The notes below the pieces were generated by a model. It was given only the letters and a program-made list of their open reading frames with translations. It did no database searches and was not told the DNA's origin. Positions 8,736 to 16,252 of a stretch of 64,000 nt of DNA are shown in pieces (position 1 is the stretch's first letter; each line of letters opens with the position of its first letter). The translations under genes were made by a program, and so were the position numbers. The stretch comes from Terriglobus saanensis SP1PR4 (GTDB lineage: Bacteria > Acidobacteriota > Terriglobia > Terriglobales > Acidobacteriaceae): assembly GCF_000179915.2 (NCBI RefSeq), contig NC_014963.1, forward strand, positions 3,348,001 to 3,412,000, written 5' to 3'.

Positions 8736-11444
8736 TTACTTCGCAACGGGATCCGCAACGAGGTTCGTTGCCGGCCAAAGCTCAGGCTGTGCCGTTGTAT
8801 TCAATTCCACCAGCAACGCAGATCCCTGCGTCGGTTCCACTTCCACGTTGAAGCCATCCAGGGCAAGCGCGGGGGCGTCGCCTGTAAGGTTCTTGTTTGC
8901 CACCTCAATCGTAACGGTGCGCGCCTCGCCGGGGATCAGTGAGATGTAGTTGTCGGAATAAAAGACGGGAAGCACGCGCACACCGCCAGTCTTTTGACGA
9001 AGCTGAAGATGCGTCATCAAAGCAATGACCGATGAAGGATTGCGAAGCGTCACGGTAAAGATCGTACGATCGCCATCTTTACGCGCACTGCCTTCAACAT
9101 GCAGCTTGGCTTTGGGCAGTTGCGCCAGATCCGCGAACTGATCAGGCTTCGTGCTCTGCCAGTAGAAGTTCGTCGAGAGCAAAGAGCCGTCCGTCGCCTT
9201 GAGATCTAGTTTCACGAAGTAGACAGGAGAGATCCCCTGAGGAACATTCAGCGCCGCGACATCGGTCGTTTTGCTTCCCGCCGCGCTGTCGACCGGCAGA
9301 GTCTGATGCGTGATGACTTTGCTATCGAGGTCGTAGATCGTTGCCTGCAGGGTAAGGTTGTGCAGATCGTCCGGTTGGTTATTGACGACTTCCAGTTGTC
9401 CCGTAGCCTCATTCAGTTGCACATGAATATGCTCGCCCGCCTTCTTCACCGCGAATAACGAAGACTGCGGATCGAGATCATAGTGATAAAGCTGCCAGAC
9501 AAAACTAGGCTGCGCCGGATGACTCATCCATGTGATGATGCCCGTGGTGGTCTTGAACATCAACGCATTGCGCCCTTCGTACATCGCGCGATACGCCTCG
9601 TAGTTCGCAAGCTGCCCTTTGCGTACAAAGTCTGCAAGGTTGCGGATATGTCCGAAGCGTGCGGCCAGCTCCGTAGGATAGGTATCGCCGTGTTCCGCGC
9701 CCTTGGCCATATCGTGTTGCGCCCAGTCGTCGTTGATCGTCTCCCAGTCTCTCTCCGGCATCATGCCCTGGATCGATTCAATCGTCGGAATCGACATGGA
9801 GCCCACCTCGGTCTTGAAACTCTCATTGAAGGTGTAATAAAAACGCGGAGCACGCCAGTAGTACGGTCCATGCGAGGAGACACCGCGGCCGTCAGCGGAG
9901 TTCGACTGATAGAGACGCGATCCATCGAGCTTGCCCATCATCGCTTTGAGCATGTCGTCCAGCTCTTTCGGCGGATAGCCTTCGTTGCGCGCGCACCAGA
10001 CGGCGATAGAAGGATGGTTGCGATAACGAACAACCTTATCCGTCACATTCGCCAGATACGTCGGAATATCGGTAACGTTTGGGCCATCACTCGGGTTCGG
10101 CTGGAAGAACTCATCCCACAGCAGAATGCCGTACTTGTCCGCCATCTCGTAGAAGTCGGGGTTCGTACTCTGGCCGACCCAGTTGCGGATCATGTTCATG
10201 TTCGCGAGCGCGTGCATGTGGAACTGCGCGTCCAATCGCTCACGTGGAACACGCTTCATGCCCTCGTCCAGACCCCAGTTGCCGCCGCGCACCATCACGC
10301 GCACGCCATTGACGGAGATCGTAAGATTCTCCGAATCCGACACCTGATACTCGATCTTGCGAATGCCAAACTGCACGGTCTGCGCACTCGACTCCCTCTT
10401 GCCGGATTCAAACCGCATCGTCATCTGGTAGAGATTCTGCGGGCCGTAGCCATTGGGCCACCAGAGCTTTGGATCAGTGACATGAAGCGCGGCAACCGAC
10501 TTGCTATCCAACGAGACCACTTTCTGTTCGTTCGGCGCAACCGTGACCGGCGTACGGAAAGTAATCTCTCTTCCCTGCCCATGAAGAACACCAACGAGCG
10601 TTCCAGAGACGGGCGCACCTGTTACATTCTTGAGCGTAGTCGCAACCGTAAGGTCAGCTGTCGCGTGCGACGCCGCAAGATCAGCGGTAACAAAAGGATC
10701 CTTCACTATTACCGGCCCGGTTGAAGATAAGGTCACAGGCAACCAGATTCCGGTATCGCGGTCGCGAATCGCCGGTAGCCAATCCCAACCGATGGTAGAC
10801 AGAAACGTCGGCCCATCAATCGCGGTTTCGCCGCCGTTCAAACCTTCGCCCAGGGCGACGTTGTGTTCATGCGGTATACCGGGATGCGGCTGTGGACTGA
10901 CCAGCACTGCTAGCGTCGCATTCTGTCCCGGTTTGACCACCGCTGTGATGTCGAAGTCGCCACGGATGAATGCTCCACGCGTCGTACCAACCTGCTTGCC
11001 GTTGATCCACACCTCCGACGAGTAATTCACTCCGGCAAAGTGCAACCATGTGCGACGCCCTGCATGCGATGCAGGCACCAGGAACGAGGAGCGGTACCAA
11101 TAGCTTTTCTTGTTCAGGCTCTCCGGGATCGGTCGCATGTTTTCGCCATAGAGCGGTTCGGGGTAGACCTTGTTATTGACCAGCGTGGTCAACACCGTTC
11201 CCGGCACCGTCGCGGTGTACCAGCCGTCGGCCGTGAACTTCGCGCTGGCGACCGCAGACGCAGAAGCGGAAACCTGGGTGGCATCCTGCATCTGCCAACC
11301 GCCGATGAGCTGATCGGATTGCTGAGCTTTTGCAGTGGCAAGCGAAAGAAGGGCGGCGAGCATGGCGAGGTTCTTAAGGATCACGTTGTTTGCTTTCTGA
11401 CGAAGTGGGTTGATGTCATTTCTGAAGAACCGCAGAGATCTCAT
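8736..11444 (-). CDS. Exported GH2 glycosidase, beta-mannosidase/exo-glucosaminidase-like
   Basis: Retaining glycosidase of family 2, expected in the periplasm or outside the cell. It has the jelly-roll sugar-binding domain (WYTATVPGTVL, WLHFAGVNYSSEVWING), an immunoglobulin-like domain, and the TIM barrel with the acid/base glutamate in WCARNEGYPP (about residue 488) and the nucleophile glutamate in FKTEVGSMSIP (about 546). The arrangement resembles exo-beta-glucosaminidase and plant-type mannosylglycoprotein endo-beta-mannosidase more than lacZ-type enzymes. The start is uncertain. ATG at 11444 has an AGGCGG eight bases upstream and gives 902 residues with a signal peptide cleaved near TAKAQ. 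GTG at 11384 is an alternative; a TTG at 11489 lacks a binding site. The gene overlaps or directly follows the winged-helix regulator gene on the same strand, so they are probably co-transcribed. Confidence 0.88.
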   Translation of the reverse strand: MRSLRFFRNDINPLRQKANNVILKNLAMLAALLSLATAKAQQSDQLIGGWQMQDATQVSASASAVASAKFTADGWYTATVPGTVLTTLVNNKVYPEPLYGENMRPIPESLNKKSYWYRSSFLVPASHAGRRTWLHFAGVNYSSEVWINGKQVGTTRGAFIRGDFDITAVVKPGQNATLAVLVSPQPHPGIPHEHNVALGEGLNGGETAIDGPTFLSTIGWDWLPAIRDRDTGIWLPVTLSSTGPVIVKDPFVTADLAASHATADLTVATTLKNVTGAPVSGTLVGVLHGQGREITFRTPVTVAPNEQKVVSLDSKSVAALHVTDPKLWWPNGYGPQNLYQMTMRFESGKRESSAQTVQFGIRKIEYQVSDSENLTISVNGVRVMVRGGNWGLDEGMKRVPRERLDAQFHMHALANMNMIRNWVGQSTNPDFYEMADKYGILLWDEFFQPNPSDGPNVTDIPTYLANVTDKVVRYRNHPSIAVWCARNEGYPPKELDDMLKAMMGKLDGSRLYQSNSADGRGVSSHGPYYWRAPRFYYTFNESFKTEVGSMSIPTIESIQGMMPERDWETINDDWAQHDMAKGAEHGDTYPTELAARFGHIRNLADFVRKGQLANYEAYRAMYEGRNALMFKTTTGIITWMSHPAQPSFVWQLYHYDLDPQSSLFAVKKAGEHIHVQLNEATGQLEVVNNQPDDLHNLTLQATIYDLDSKVITHQTLPVDSAAGSKTTDVAALNVPQGISPVYFVKLDLKATDGSLLSTNFYWQSTKPDQFADLAQLPKAKLHVEGSARKDGDRTIFTVTLRNPSSVIALMTHLQLRQKTGGVRVLPVFYSDNYISLIPGEARTVTIEVANKNLTGDAPALALDGFNVEVEPTQGSALLVELNTTAQPELWPATNLVADPVAK

Positions 11445-12288
11445 GCTCCGCACCGCCTGCCCCCATGAGGACCAGAGAACGCTGCGCAAAAGGAGAATAG
11501 ACGAGAAGTGCCGTGCAGGAAAGTGCCAGTCCGAAGCTCATGTGATGCAACAGAAGGAAGGGTGAAAGTGACCAGAGCACGTCGAGTGGCAACAAAAACC
11601 GCCAGAGTTTAAGAAGCTTTTCGCCCGCCCTTGGAGCATGAAAGAGGACGGCACAGAGTACAAATGCTCGGACAGGAATCAGAACCGCAGCCGTCAGAAC
11701 GAGAAGAGCGAAGGCCTGGCTGGCTCTCGGCAAAACCGAGAAGAGATCTTCAATCTCCGCCAGATTAGCTAACGCTCCGACATAAAATCCCAGATACATG
11801 AGCTGAAGCAAAAGGAAAAGTGTTTGTACAACGGGGTGGGATATCTTCGGGAGCTCCTCTGGCGTAGCTAAAATTCGGCTGCGCGCTTTCGTTTCAGCAA
11901 CAGCTGTCTGCTCTTCCGACGATACCGCGTCCGACACGGTTTCACTCGGAGCGATCCGTTCGACGGGAGCGACAAAGCGATAGCCCCGCCTCGCCAGGGT
12001 CTCCACAAAGCGCGGATTGCTCGCCGCATCTCCCAGAGCTTCTCGAATGCGATTCACCGCGGAGTTGACGCCATGTTCGTAATCGACGAAGGTGCCGTCG
12101 GGCCAGAGTTGCCGCGAGATTTCCTCGCGCGTCAGTACTTCGCCGGGACGTTCCAGGAGCATGGAAAGCACTTGAAACGGTTGCGCATTCAAGCGCACGC
12201 GCATGCCCTGCCTGCGAAGCTCTCCCGTGACCGCATCTGCCTCGAAAACTCCGAAGCGATAGCGCCGATCTGGTAGCGAATCCGACAT
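11416..12288 (-). CDS. Membrane-anchored winged-helix transcriptional regulator (CadC-like)
   Basis: One-component regulator. Residues 10-110 form an OmpR/PhoB-type winged helix: a beta-rich start (YRFGVFEAD), helices around QPFQVLSMLLERPGEVLT, the recognition region HGVNSAVNRIREALGD and the wing GYRFVAPV. A flexible linker (about 111-150) leads to four predicted membrane segments (roughly 153-175, 192-216, 230-248, 250-266). Unlike many acidobacterial relatives it has no periplasmic propeller or TPR domain, so the sensing part is the membrane region itself. It would bind DNA on the cytoplasmic side while fixed in the inner membrane. Its stop overlaps the start of the GH2 gene downstream, which makes that glycosidase a likely regulatory partner. 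The ATG at 12288 has no strong ribosome binding site. Signal and targets are unknown. Confidence 0.85.
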   Translation of the reverse strand: MSDSLPDRRYRFGVFEADAVTGELRRQGMRVRLNAQPFQVLSMLLERPGEVLTREEISRQLWPDGTFVDYEHGVNSAVNRIREALGDAASNPRFVETLARRGYRFVAPVERIAPSETVSDAVSSEEQTAVAETKARSRILATPEELPKISHPVVQTLFLLLQLMYLGFYVGALANLAEIEDLFSVLPRASQAFALLVLTAAVLIPVRAFVLCAVLFHAPRAGEKLLKLWRFLLPLDVLWSLSPFLLLHHMSFGLALSCTALLVYSPFAQRSLVLMGAGGAEHEISAVLQK

Positions 12289-12454
12289 AGCTCGTGACCA
12301 GTGTACTCAATCGCAGCGTCGTTCCGGACAATCGGCCAAAAGAGAACTTCCGATAAATCTTTTTCCTGCAACCACTTGCGCCGTGAGAACTAGACCTCCT
12401 CCAGATGAGCTTCCGTGTCTTGTCTCGGAGACCCAAACGGAGGAGGGTTCAGAC

Positions 12455-13246
12455 ATGAAGCGACGACCATTCTCACTCTTCCCCGCTTACCTCACGTTGA
12501 GCCTCTATGTAGCTTCGAGTTGCGCGGCGGCGGAGCCAGCGCCACCCATTGTTTCGGCTTTCAATGTGTATACCCATGGCATCGAGTTACGTCTGGCTCA
12601 GCAACACCGATCCAGGATTACTTTTCTTGCTCGACATAATGAGACCGGAGAGCGGCGTGGGGAGTTCACCATCGAGCAGCTCACGCCTTCGTCCAGTGGA
12701 GCTTTACCCGGAGCGTTGCTTCACCACTGGCGTGGAACCGCATTTGCCCCCGGAGCCACGGCTGCGGAATTCGAGCAGCTGATGAAAGACTTTACTGCGT
12801 ATCCCCAATACTTCTCTCCCCAGGTCCTCCAGGCGAAGGTGCTCACATTACACGGCGATCATCTCCAGGCATGGATGCGCGTACGCCAGCGCCACATCCT
12901 TACCGTCGTAATGGATACGACCTACGACATCACGTACGCGCACTTGGGCGGGCAGCACGGATACAGCGCCTCGCAAAGCACCCGCATCTCCGAGATCGAC
13001 AATCCCGGCACCATCAACGAACGAGTCCTCAGTTCCAGCGAAGAGCATGGCTTTCTTTGGCGACAGAACACGTACTGGAGCTATGAGGAGCGCGATGGCG
13101 GACTCTACATGCAAATTGAATCGGTCTCGCTGACACGATCCATTCCACGCGGCCTCGGCTGGGTGGTTCGACCCTTCGTTGAGAGTATTCCGCGCGAGTC
13201 GCTCGAATTCACGCTTCGCTCCACCTGCAATGCACTTCGGAAGTAG
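12455..13246 (+). CDS. Exported START/SRPBCC-like protein, unknown function
   Basis: A 263-residue protein starting at the ATG at 12455, which follows GGAGGAGGG at a good distance; the longer frame from 12383 lacks such a site. It has a signal peptide (hydrophobic core LTLSLYVASSCAAAEP). The mature part has alternating strands (WMRVRQRHILTVVMDTTYDI), and the ending (SLTRSIPRGLGWVVRPFVESIPRESLEF) is like hypothetical proteins of the polyketide-cyclase/START superfamily, which bind hydrophobic ligands. No catalytic residues can be named. It is the first gene of a three-gene operon with a CDP-alcohol phosphatidyltransferase (28 bases downstream) and GtrA, so a role in handling a lipid in the envelope is reasonable but inferred. 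The fold call is moderate; it could be another small beta-rich periplasmic protein. Confidence 0.7.
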   Translation: MKRRPFSLFPAYLTLSLYVASSCAAAEPAPPIVSAFNVYTHGIELRLAQQHRSRITFLARHNETGERRGEFTIEQLTPSSSGALPGALLHHWRGTAFAPGATAAEFEQLMKDFTAYPQYFSPQVLQAKVLTLHGDHLQAWMRVRQRHILTVVMDTTYDITYAHLGGQHGYSASQSTRISEIDNPGTINERVLSSSEEHGFLWRQNTYWSYEERDGGLYMQIESVSLTRSIPRGLGWVVRPFVESIPRESLEFTLRSTCNALRK

Positions 13247-13274
13247 CCCAGAAACGCAAAAGAGAGGAATCCCG

Positions 13275-13976
13275 ATGATCAAAACGAAACCGGTCACAAA
13301 GAGTAACGCAACGGCTTTCGCCACGGTACGCAGAGTCAACCAGTCGCTCACAGCTTCCGAGGAGAAGCGCCTTCTACAGTGGATGGCGGGACGCGCGCCT
13401 GCATGGCTCACTTCAGATCAGCTCACAGCGCTTGGCCTGGGCGCACAGGTCGGAGCCGGAATCTTCTATGCCCTGTCACGCTCTCATCGGCATGCTTTGC
13501 TTCTGGTCATCCTATGCGTGCTGCTCAACTGGTTTGGAGACAGCATGGATGGAACTCTGGCTCGTGTGCGACGGCAACAACGACCACGCTATGGCTTTTA
13601 TGTCGACCATATGGTGGATGTTTTTGGCTCTGTCGCTTTGATGTGCGGTCTCGGCTTTTCAGGATTTCTGCATTGGCAAACGGCCATCGCGATGCTGGTA
13701 ACGTTTCTTCTGCTGTCGAGCGAGAGCTATCTTGCGACCTACACCTTGTCCTGCTTCGAACTATCGCAAGGCATCTTCGGCCCCACAGAGATTCGTCTTC
13801 TCTTGATCATCGGAAACCTCGCACTTCTGCGTAGTCCGTACTCCACGCTGTTCGGACACAAGATGCTGCTCTTTGATCTGGGAGGAACGATTGCCTCGGT
13901 CTGCATGTTTGTCCTGGCAATCGTCGTCACCCTCCGCCACACAGCAGAACTCTACCGGCAGGAGCCCTTACCATGA
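13275..13976 (+). CDS. CDP-alcohol phosphatidyltransferase family protein
   Basis: Integral membrane enzyme that moves a phosphatidyl group from a CDP-activated donor to an alcohol. The full family signature D-x2-D-G-x2-A-R-x9-G-x3-D-x3-D is present at residues 89-115 (D89, D92, G93, A96, R97, G107, D111, D115); these aspartates bind the metal ions. About six membrane segments surround it. The ATG at 13275 is preceded by AGAGAGGA and gives 233 residues; an extended frame from 13179 overlaps the upstream gene. The alcohol acceptor (glycerol phosphate, inositol phosphate, serine or another) cannot be told from sequence. The GtrA gene begins inside its stop codon region (four-base overlap), so the two are translationally coupled and probably act on the same lipid product. 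Confidence 0.88.
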   Translation: MIKTKPVTKSNATAFATVRRVNQSLTASEEKRLLQWMAGRAPAWLTSDQLTALGLGAQVGAGIFYALSRSHRHALLLVILCVLLNWFGDSMDGTLARVRRQQRPRYGFYVDHMVDVFGSVALMCGLGFSGFLHWQTAIAMLVTFLLLSSESYLATYTLSCFELSQGIFGPTEIRLLLIIGNLALLRSPYSTLFGHKMLLFDLGGTIASVCMFVLAIVVTLRHTAELYRQEPLP

Positions 13977-14368
13977 CGCCTTTCCTGCGCTGGTGGAAGT
14001 TCAATCTCGTGGGTGCGATAGGCATGGCGGTGCAACTCACAGCGTTGGCGTTCATCAACCACTGGATTCCGGGGCACTACCTTTATGCCTCGGCTGCAGC
14101 CATCGAGCTAACGCTGCTGCATAACTTCGTCTGGCACCTGCACTACACCTGGCGCGACCGTCGCAAAGATTCCTCGTGGCTCTCGCAGTTGATCCGTTTT
14201 CATTGCTCCAACGGCCTGGTCTCTCTGCTGGGAAATCTTGCACTGATGCGGCTTCTCGTCCATGAGGCGCATCTGCCCTTACTCATTGCGAATAGCATTG
14301 CAATTCTGTGTTGTTCCATTGTGAACTTTTGTATTGGAAACAACTGGGCGTTCGCAGCAGCTTCGTAA
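13973..14368 (+). CDS. GtrA family membrane protein
   Basis: A 131-residue protein with four predicted membrane helices and the family pattern F-N-L-V-G-A near the start and VNFCIGNNWAF near the end (family members end in a similar N-(F/Y)-x-x-x-(R/N)-x-W-x-F motif). GtrA-type proteins are thought to flip or position polyprenyl-linked sugars across the inner membrane for cell-surface glycan modification. Its ATG overlaps the stop of the phosphatidyltransferase gene by four bases (ATGA), a sign of coupled translation. No glycosyltransferase lies next to it, so its sugar-lipid partner is not visible in this window. The gene converges with the ABC transporter pair, with only ten bases between stop codons. 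Confidence 0.87.
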   Translation: MTPFLRWWKFNLVGAIGMAVQLTALAFINHWIPGHYLYASAAAIELTLLHNFVWHLHYTWRDRRKDSSWLSQLIRFHCSNGLVSLLGNLALMRLLVHEAHLPLLIANSIAILCCSIVNFCIGNNWAFAAAS

Positions 14369-14378
14369 TGGAACGCCG

Positions 14379-15056
14379 TTACTGCAACAACTGTCCGTCC
14401 CGCATATGCACACGTCGATGCGCATAAGATGCTGCTTCCTCGTCATGCGTAATCATGAGGATCGTTTGACCCAAACGTTCATTCAGATCCTTCAACAGAT
14501 TCAACACGGCAGCGGAGTTCTGGCTGTCGAGATTCCCTGTGGGTTCATCCGCCAGAAGGATGGCTGGACCATTCACAATCGCGCGCGCAATCGCCACACG
14601 CTGCTGTTGCCCTCCCGAGAGCGCACGCGGTTTGTGCTTCAGTCGTTCCGCGATTCCAAGTAAACGCAGCACTTCGTTGAACGGCGCATCGAAATCGGTG
14701 CCGTGGCCACCGATGTACTTCACAATCTTGATGTTGTCTTCTGCCGAGAGCGTAGGCAGCAGATTGTATTTTTGAAAGACGAATCCCACCGTATCCTTGC
14801 GAAGATTCGTCCGCTCCGCGTTCGTCATATGCGAGAGATCTTTACCGCCGATATGGACGCTCCCCGTAGAAGGCGGCGTAAGCCCGCCGAGGACATTGAA
14901 GAGCGTCGACTTGCCTGAACCCGAAGTTCCGACCACCGCAATAAACTCGCCCTTCTGCACTTCAAGATCGACGCCACGCAACGCATGCACATCGACCTCG
15001 CCGACGCGATAAGTCTTGGTTAACTGCCGCACTTCGATGATGGGAGTCTCATTCAT
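14379..15056 (-). CDS. ABC transporter ATP-binding protein, MacB/LolD type
   Basis: ATPase subunit of a type VII (MacB/Lol) ABC system, cytoplasmic face of the inner membrane. Walker A is GTSGSGKST (residues 43-51), the Q-loop lies in VFQKYNLLP, the signature is LSGGQQQ (146-152), Walker B is ILLADEP (about 167-172), and the switch histidine is in MITHDEE. The length of 225 residues is usual. The ATG lies inside the last codons of the permease gene (eight-base overlap) behind GGAGG in that gene, so the two proteins are made together. There is no adjacent membrane-fusion (HlyD/MacA) gene, which favours a two-component mechanotransmission or lipoprotein-type system over classical macrolide efflux. 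Substrate unknown. Confidence 0.93.
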   Translation of the reverse strand: MNETPIIEVRQLTKTYRVGEVDVHALRGVDLEVQKGEFIAVVGTSGSGKSTLFNVLGGLTPPSTGSVHIGGKDLSHMTNAERTNLRKDTVGFVFQKYNLLPTLSAEDNIKIVKYIGGHGTDFDAPFNEVLRLLGIAERLKHKPRALSGGQQQRVAIARAIVNGPAILLADEPTGNLDSQNSAAVLNLLKDLNERLGQTILMITHDEEAASYAHRRVHMRDGQLLQ

Positions 15057-16146
15057 AAGACAGAGCCTCCGTAGCGTCCTGACGAACTGCCTTGATTCCG
15101 GGAATGATCGCGCCGATGAGGGATCCTGCGATCGCGATGACTCCTGTAATGGGCCACCACTTGTAGACCGTCTCCTGCGTCATGCCACCCGGCGCGAAGT
15201 GCACCATCAACCATTGCGTAAGGTACGTCAGCAGAATGCCTCCGACCGTACCAATCACCGCGAGCAACAGCGTTTCGCGCAACAACATGTTGAGAATCAG
15301 GCCGGAAGAACTTCCAACGGCCTTGAGAATTCCAATCTCTCGCGTCCTCTCCAGCACCGCCGTATACATGGCCATGAAGACCACAATGAAGCCAACGATC
15401 ATGGCAATCCCAATCACCACATAAGTGAAGTTACGCAGCAGACCGAGACTGTTCACAGACAGAAGCGAGGTGTAGTACTCCAACGTATAGATTTGATAGC
15501 CGGGATACTTTGCGCGCAGCGAATCGACGATAGCCTGGGCCTGATTCGGGTCGTCCACCTTGAGGTAGATCTGACTCAAACGGTGTGTGTTGGCAGTGAA
15601 ACGCTGCAACGCTTCCAGCCTCGCGCAGATGCGCGCGAGCTTTCCGGGCTCGTAAATACCGGAAACATGCCATTCCTGGGAGATCAACTTCAGCGTGCTC
15701 CCTACCTGGAGATGTTTTTCTCTCGCATAGGGTTCGTCAATGATCAGGTCCGTATCCTGCACGGGCAGACCGCCCTGAACGAATCGGAATCCTCCACTCA
15801 TCTTTGCGAACTCATCCATGTTGAGCCCGGTGAGCGTATCGAAGAGTTCCAGCGGCTGCACGATAGTTCCCGTCACCATGACGATATGCGGCTCTGCTCG
15901 AAAGACATCGACAAGCTTGTCGCTCATGGGAGAAGAGCTCACCGTCGAAAGCGCGGAAGTTCCCGGAGGACGCACCAGAATGTCCGCACCAGTACCTCGC
16001 GCGCGACGGGCTGACTCATGCAGCGTGCCGTTGCTCACGCCCACCAGCGTGAGAATCATCGTCACTTCCACAGCGATGGCCAGAATACTCAGGAGTGTCC
16101 GAACGGGCCGATGACCGAGATTGGCAAATGTAAGTTTATTGAGCAA
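15049..16146 (-). CDS. ABC transporter permease, MacB/FtsX family
   Basis: Inner-membrane permease with the MacB topology: one N-terminal membrane helix (TLLSILAIAVEVTMILTLVGV), a large periplasmic domain (about residues 40-235), then three helices forming the FtsX domain (the phrase REIGILKAVGSSSG is the typical coupling-helix region; RETLLLAVIGTVGG follows). The start is difficult. The frame stays open back to a GTG at 16212, but that codon lies inside the terminator hairpin of the upstream TonB gene. A TTG at 16146 opens VLLNKLTFANLGHRP-like sequence just where homologs usually begin, and a perfect TATAAT lies 10-15 bases before it, so the transcript may be nearly leaderless. About 365 residues from that start. 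Overlaps the ATPase gene by eight bases. Confidence 0.85.
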   Translation of the reverse strand: MLNKLTFANLGHRPVRTLLSILAIAVEVTMILTLVGVSNGTLHESARRARGTGADILVRPPGTSALSTVSSSPMSDKLVDVFRAEPHIVMVTGTIVQPLELFDTLTGLNMDEFAKMSGGFRFVQGGLPVQDTDLIIDEPYAREKHLQVGSTLKLISQEWHVSGIYEPGKLARICARLEALQRFTANTHRLSQIYLKVDDPNQAQAIVDSLRAKYPGYQIYTLEYYTSLLSVNSLGLLRNFTYVVIGIAMIVGFIVVFMAMYTAVLERTREIGILKAVGSSSGLILNMLLRETLLLAVIGTVGGILLTYLTQWLMVHFAPGGMTQETVYKWWPITGVIAIAGSLIGAIIPGIKAVRQDATEALSYE

Positions 16147-16155
16147 GACCTGATC

Positions 16156-16161
16156 ATTATA
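16156..16161 (-). promoter_or_regulatory. Perfect -10 box (TATAAT) before the ABC permease
   Basis: TATAAT reads on the minus strand, nine bases before the TTG proposed as the permease start. Transcription would begin within a few bases of that codon. No good -35 hexamer is seen at 16-18 bases, which lowers confidence. Confidence 0.35.
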
Positions 16162-16201
16162 AGAGGTGCATCGCAACAGCGTGATGAACGTGATGAAAGA
16201 A

Positions 16202-16227
16202 GGGGGCAGCACCGAAGTGCTACCCCC
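16202..16227 (-). terminator. UUCG-tetraloop terminator of the TonB receptor gene
   Basis: On the minus strand the RNA folds as an 11-bp stem (GGGGGUAGCAC with GUGCUGCCCCC, one G-U pair) closed by a UUCG tetraloop and followed by a U-rich tail. It lies 25 bases after the TonB receptor stop. On the plus strand the same stem has a C-A mismatch, so it is built for the minus strand. Confidence 0.85.
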
Positions 16228-16252
16228 TCTTTAGAGGGCCTCTTCTCGAAGG

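Noticed and set aside
9483-10724. Open frame of 413 codons on the plus strand
   Set aside because: Antisense to the GH2 gene, with no recognisable fold; histidine- and arginine-rich shadow sequence.
12383-12454. Upstream start of the START-like gene
   Set aside because: No ribosome binding site, while the ATG at 12455 follows GGAGGAGGG and begins the signal peptide.
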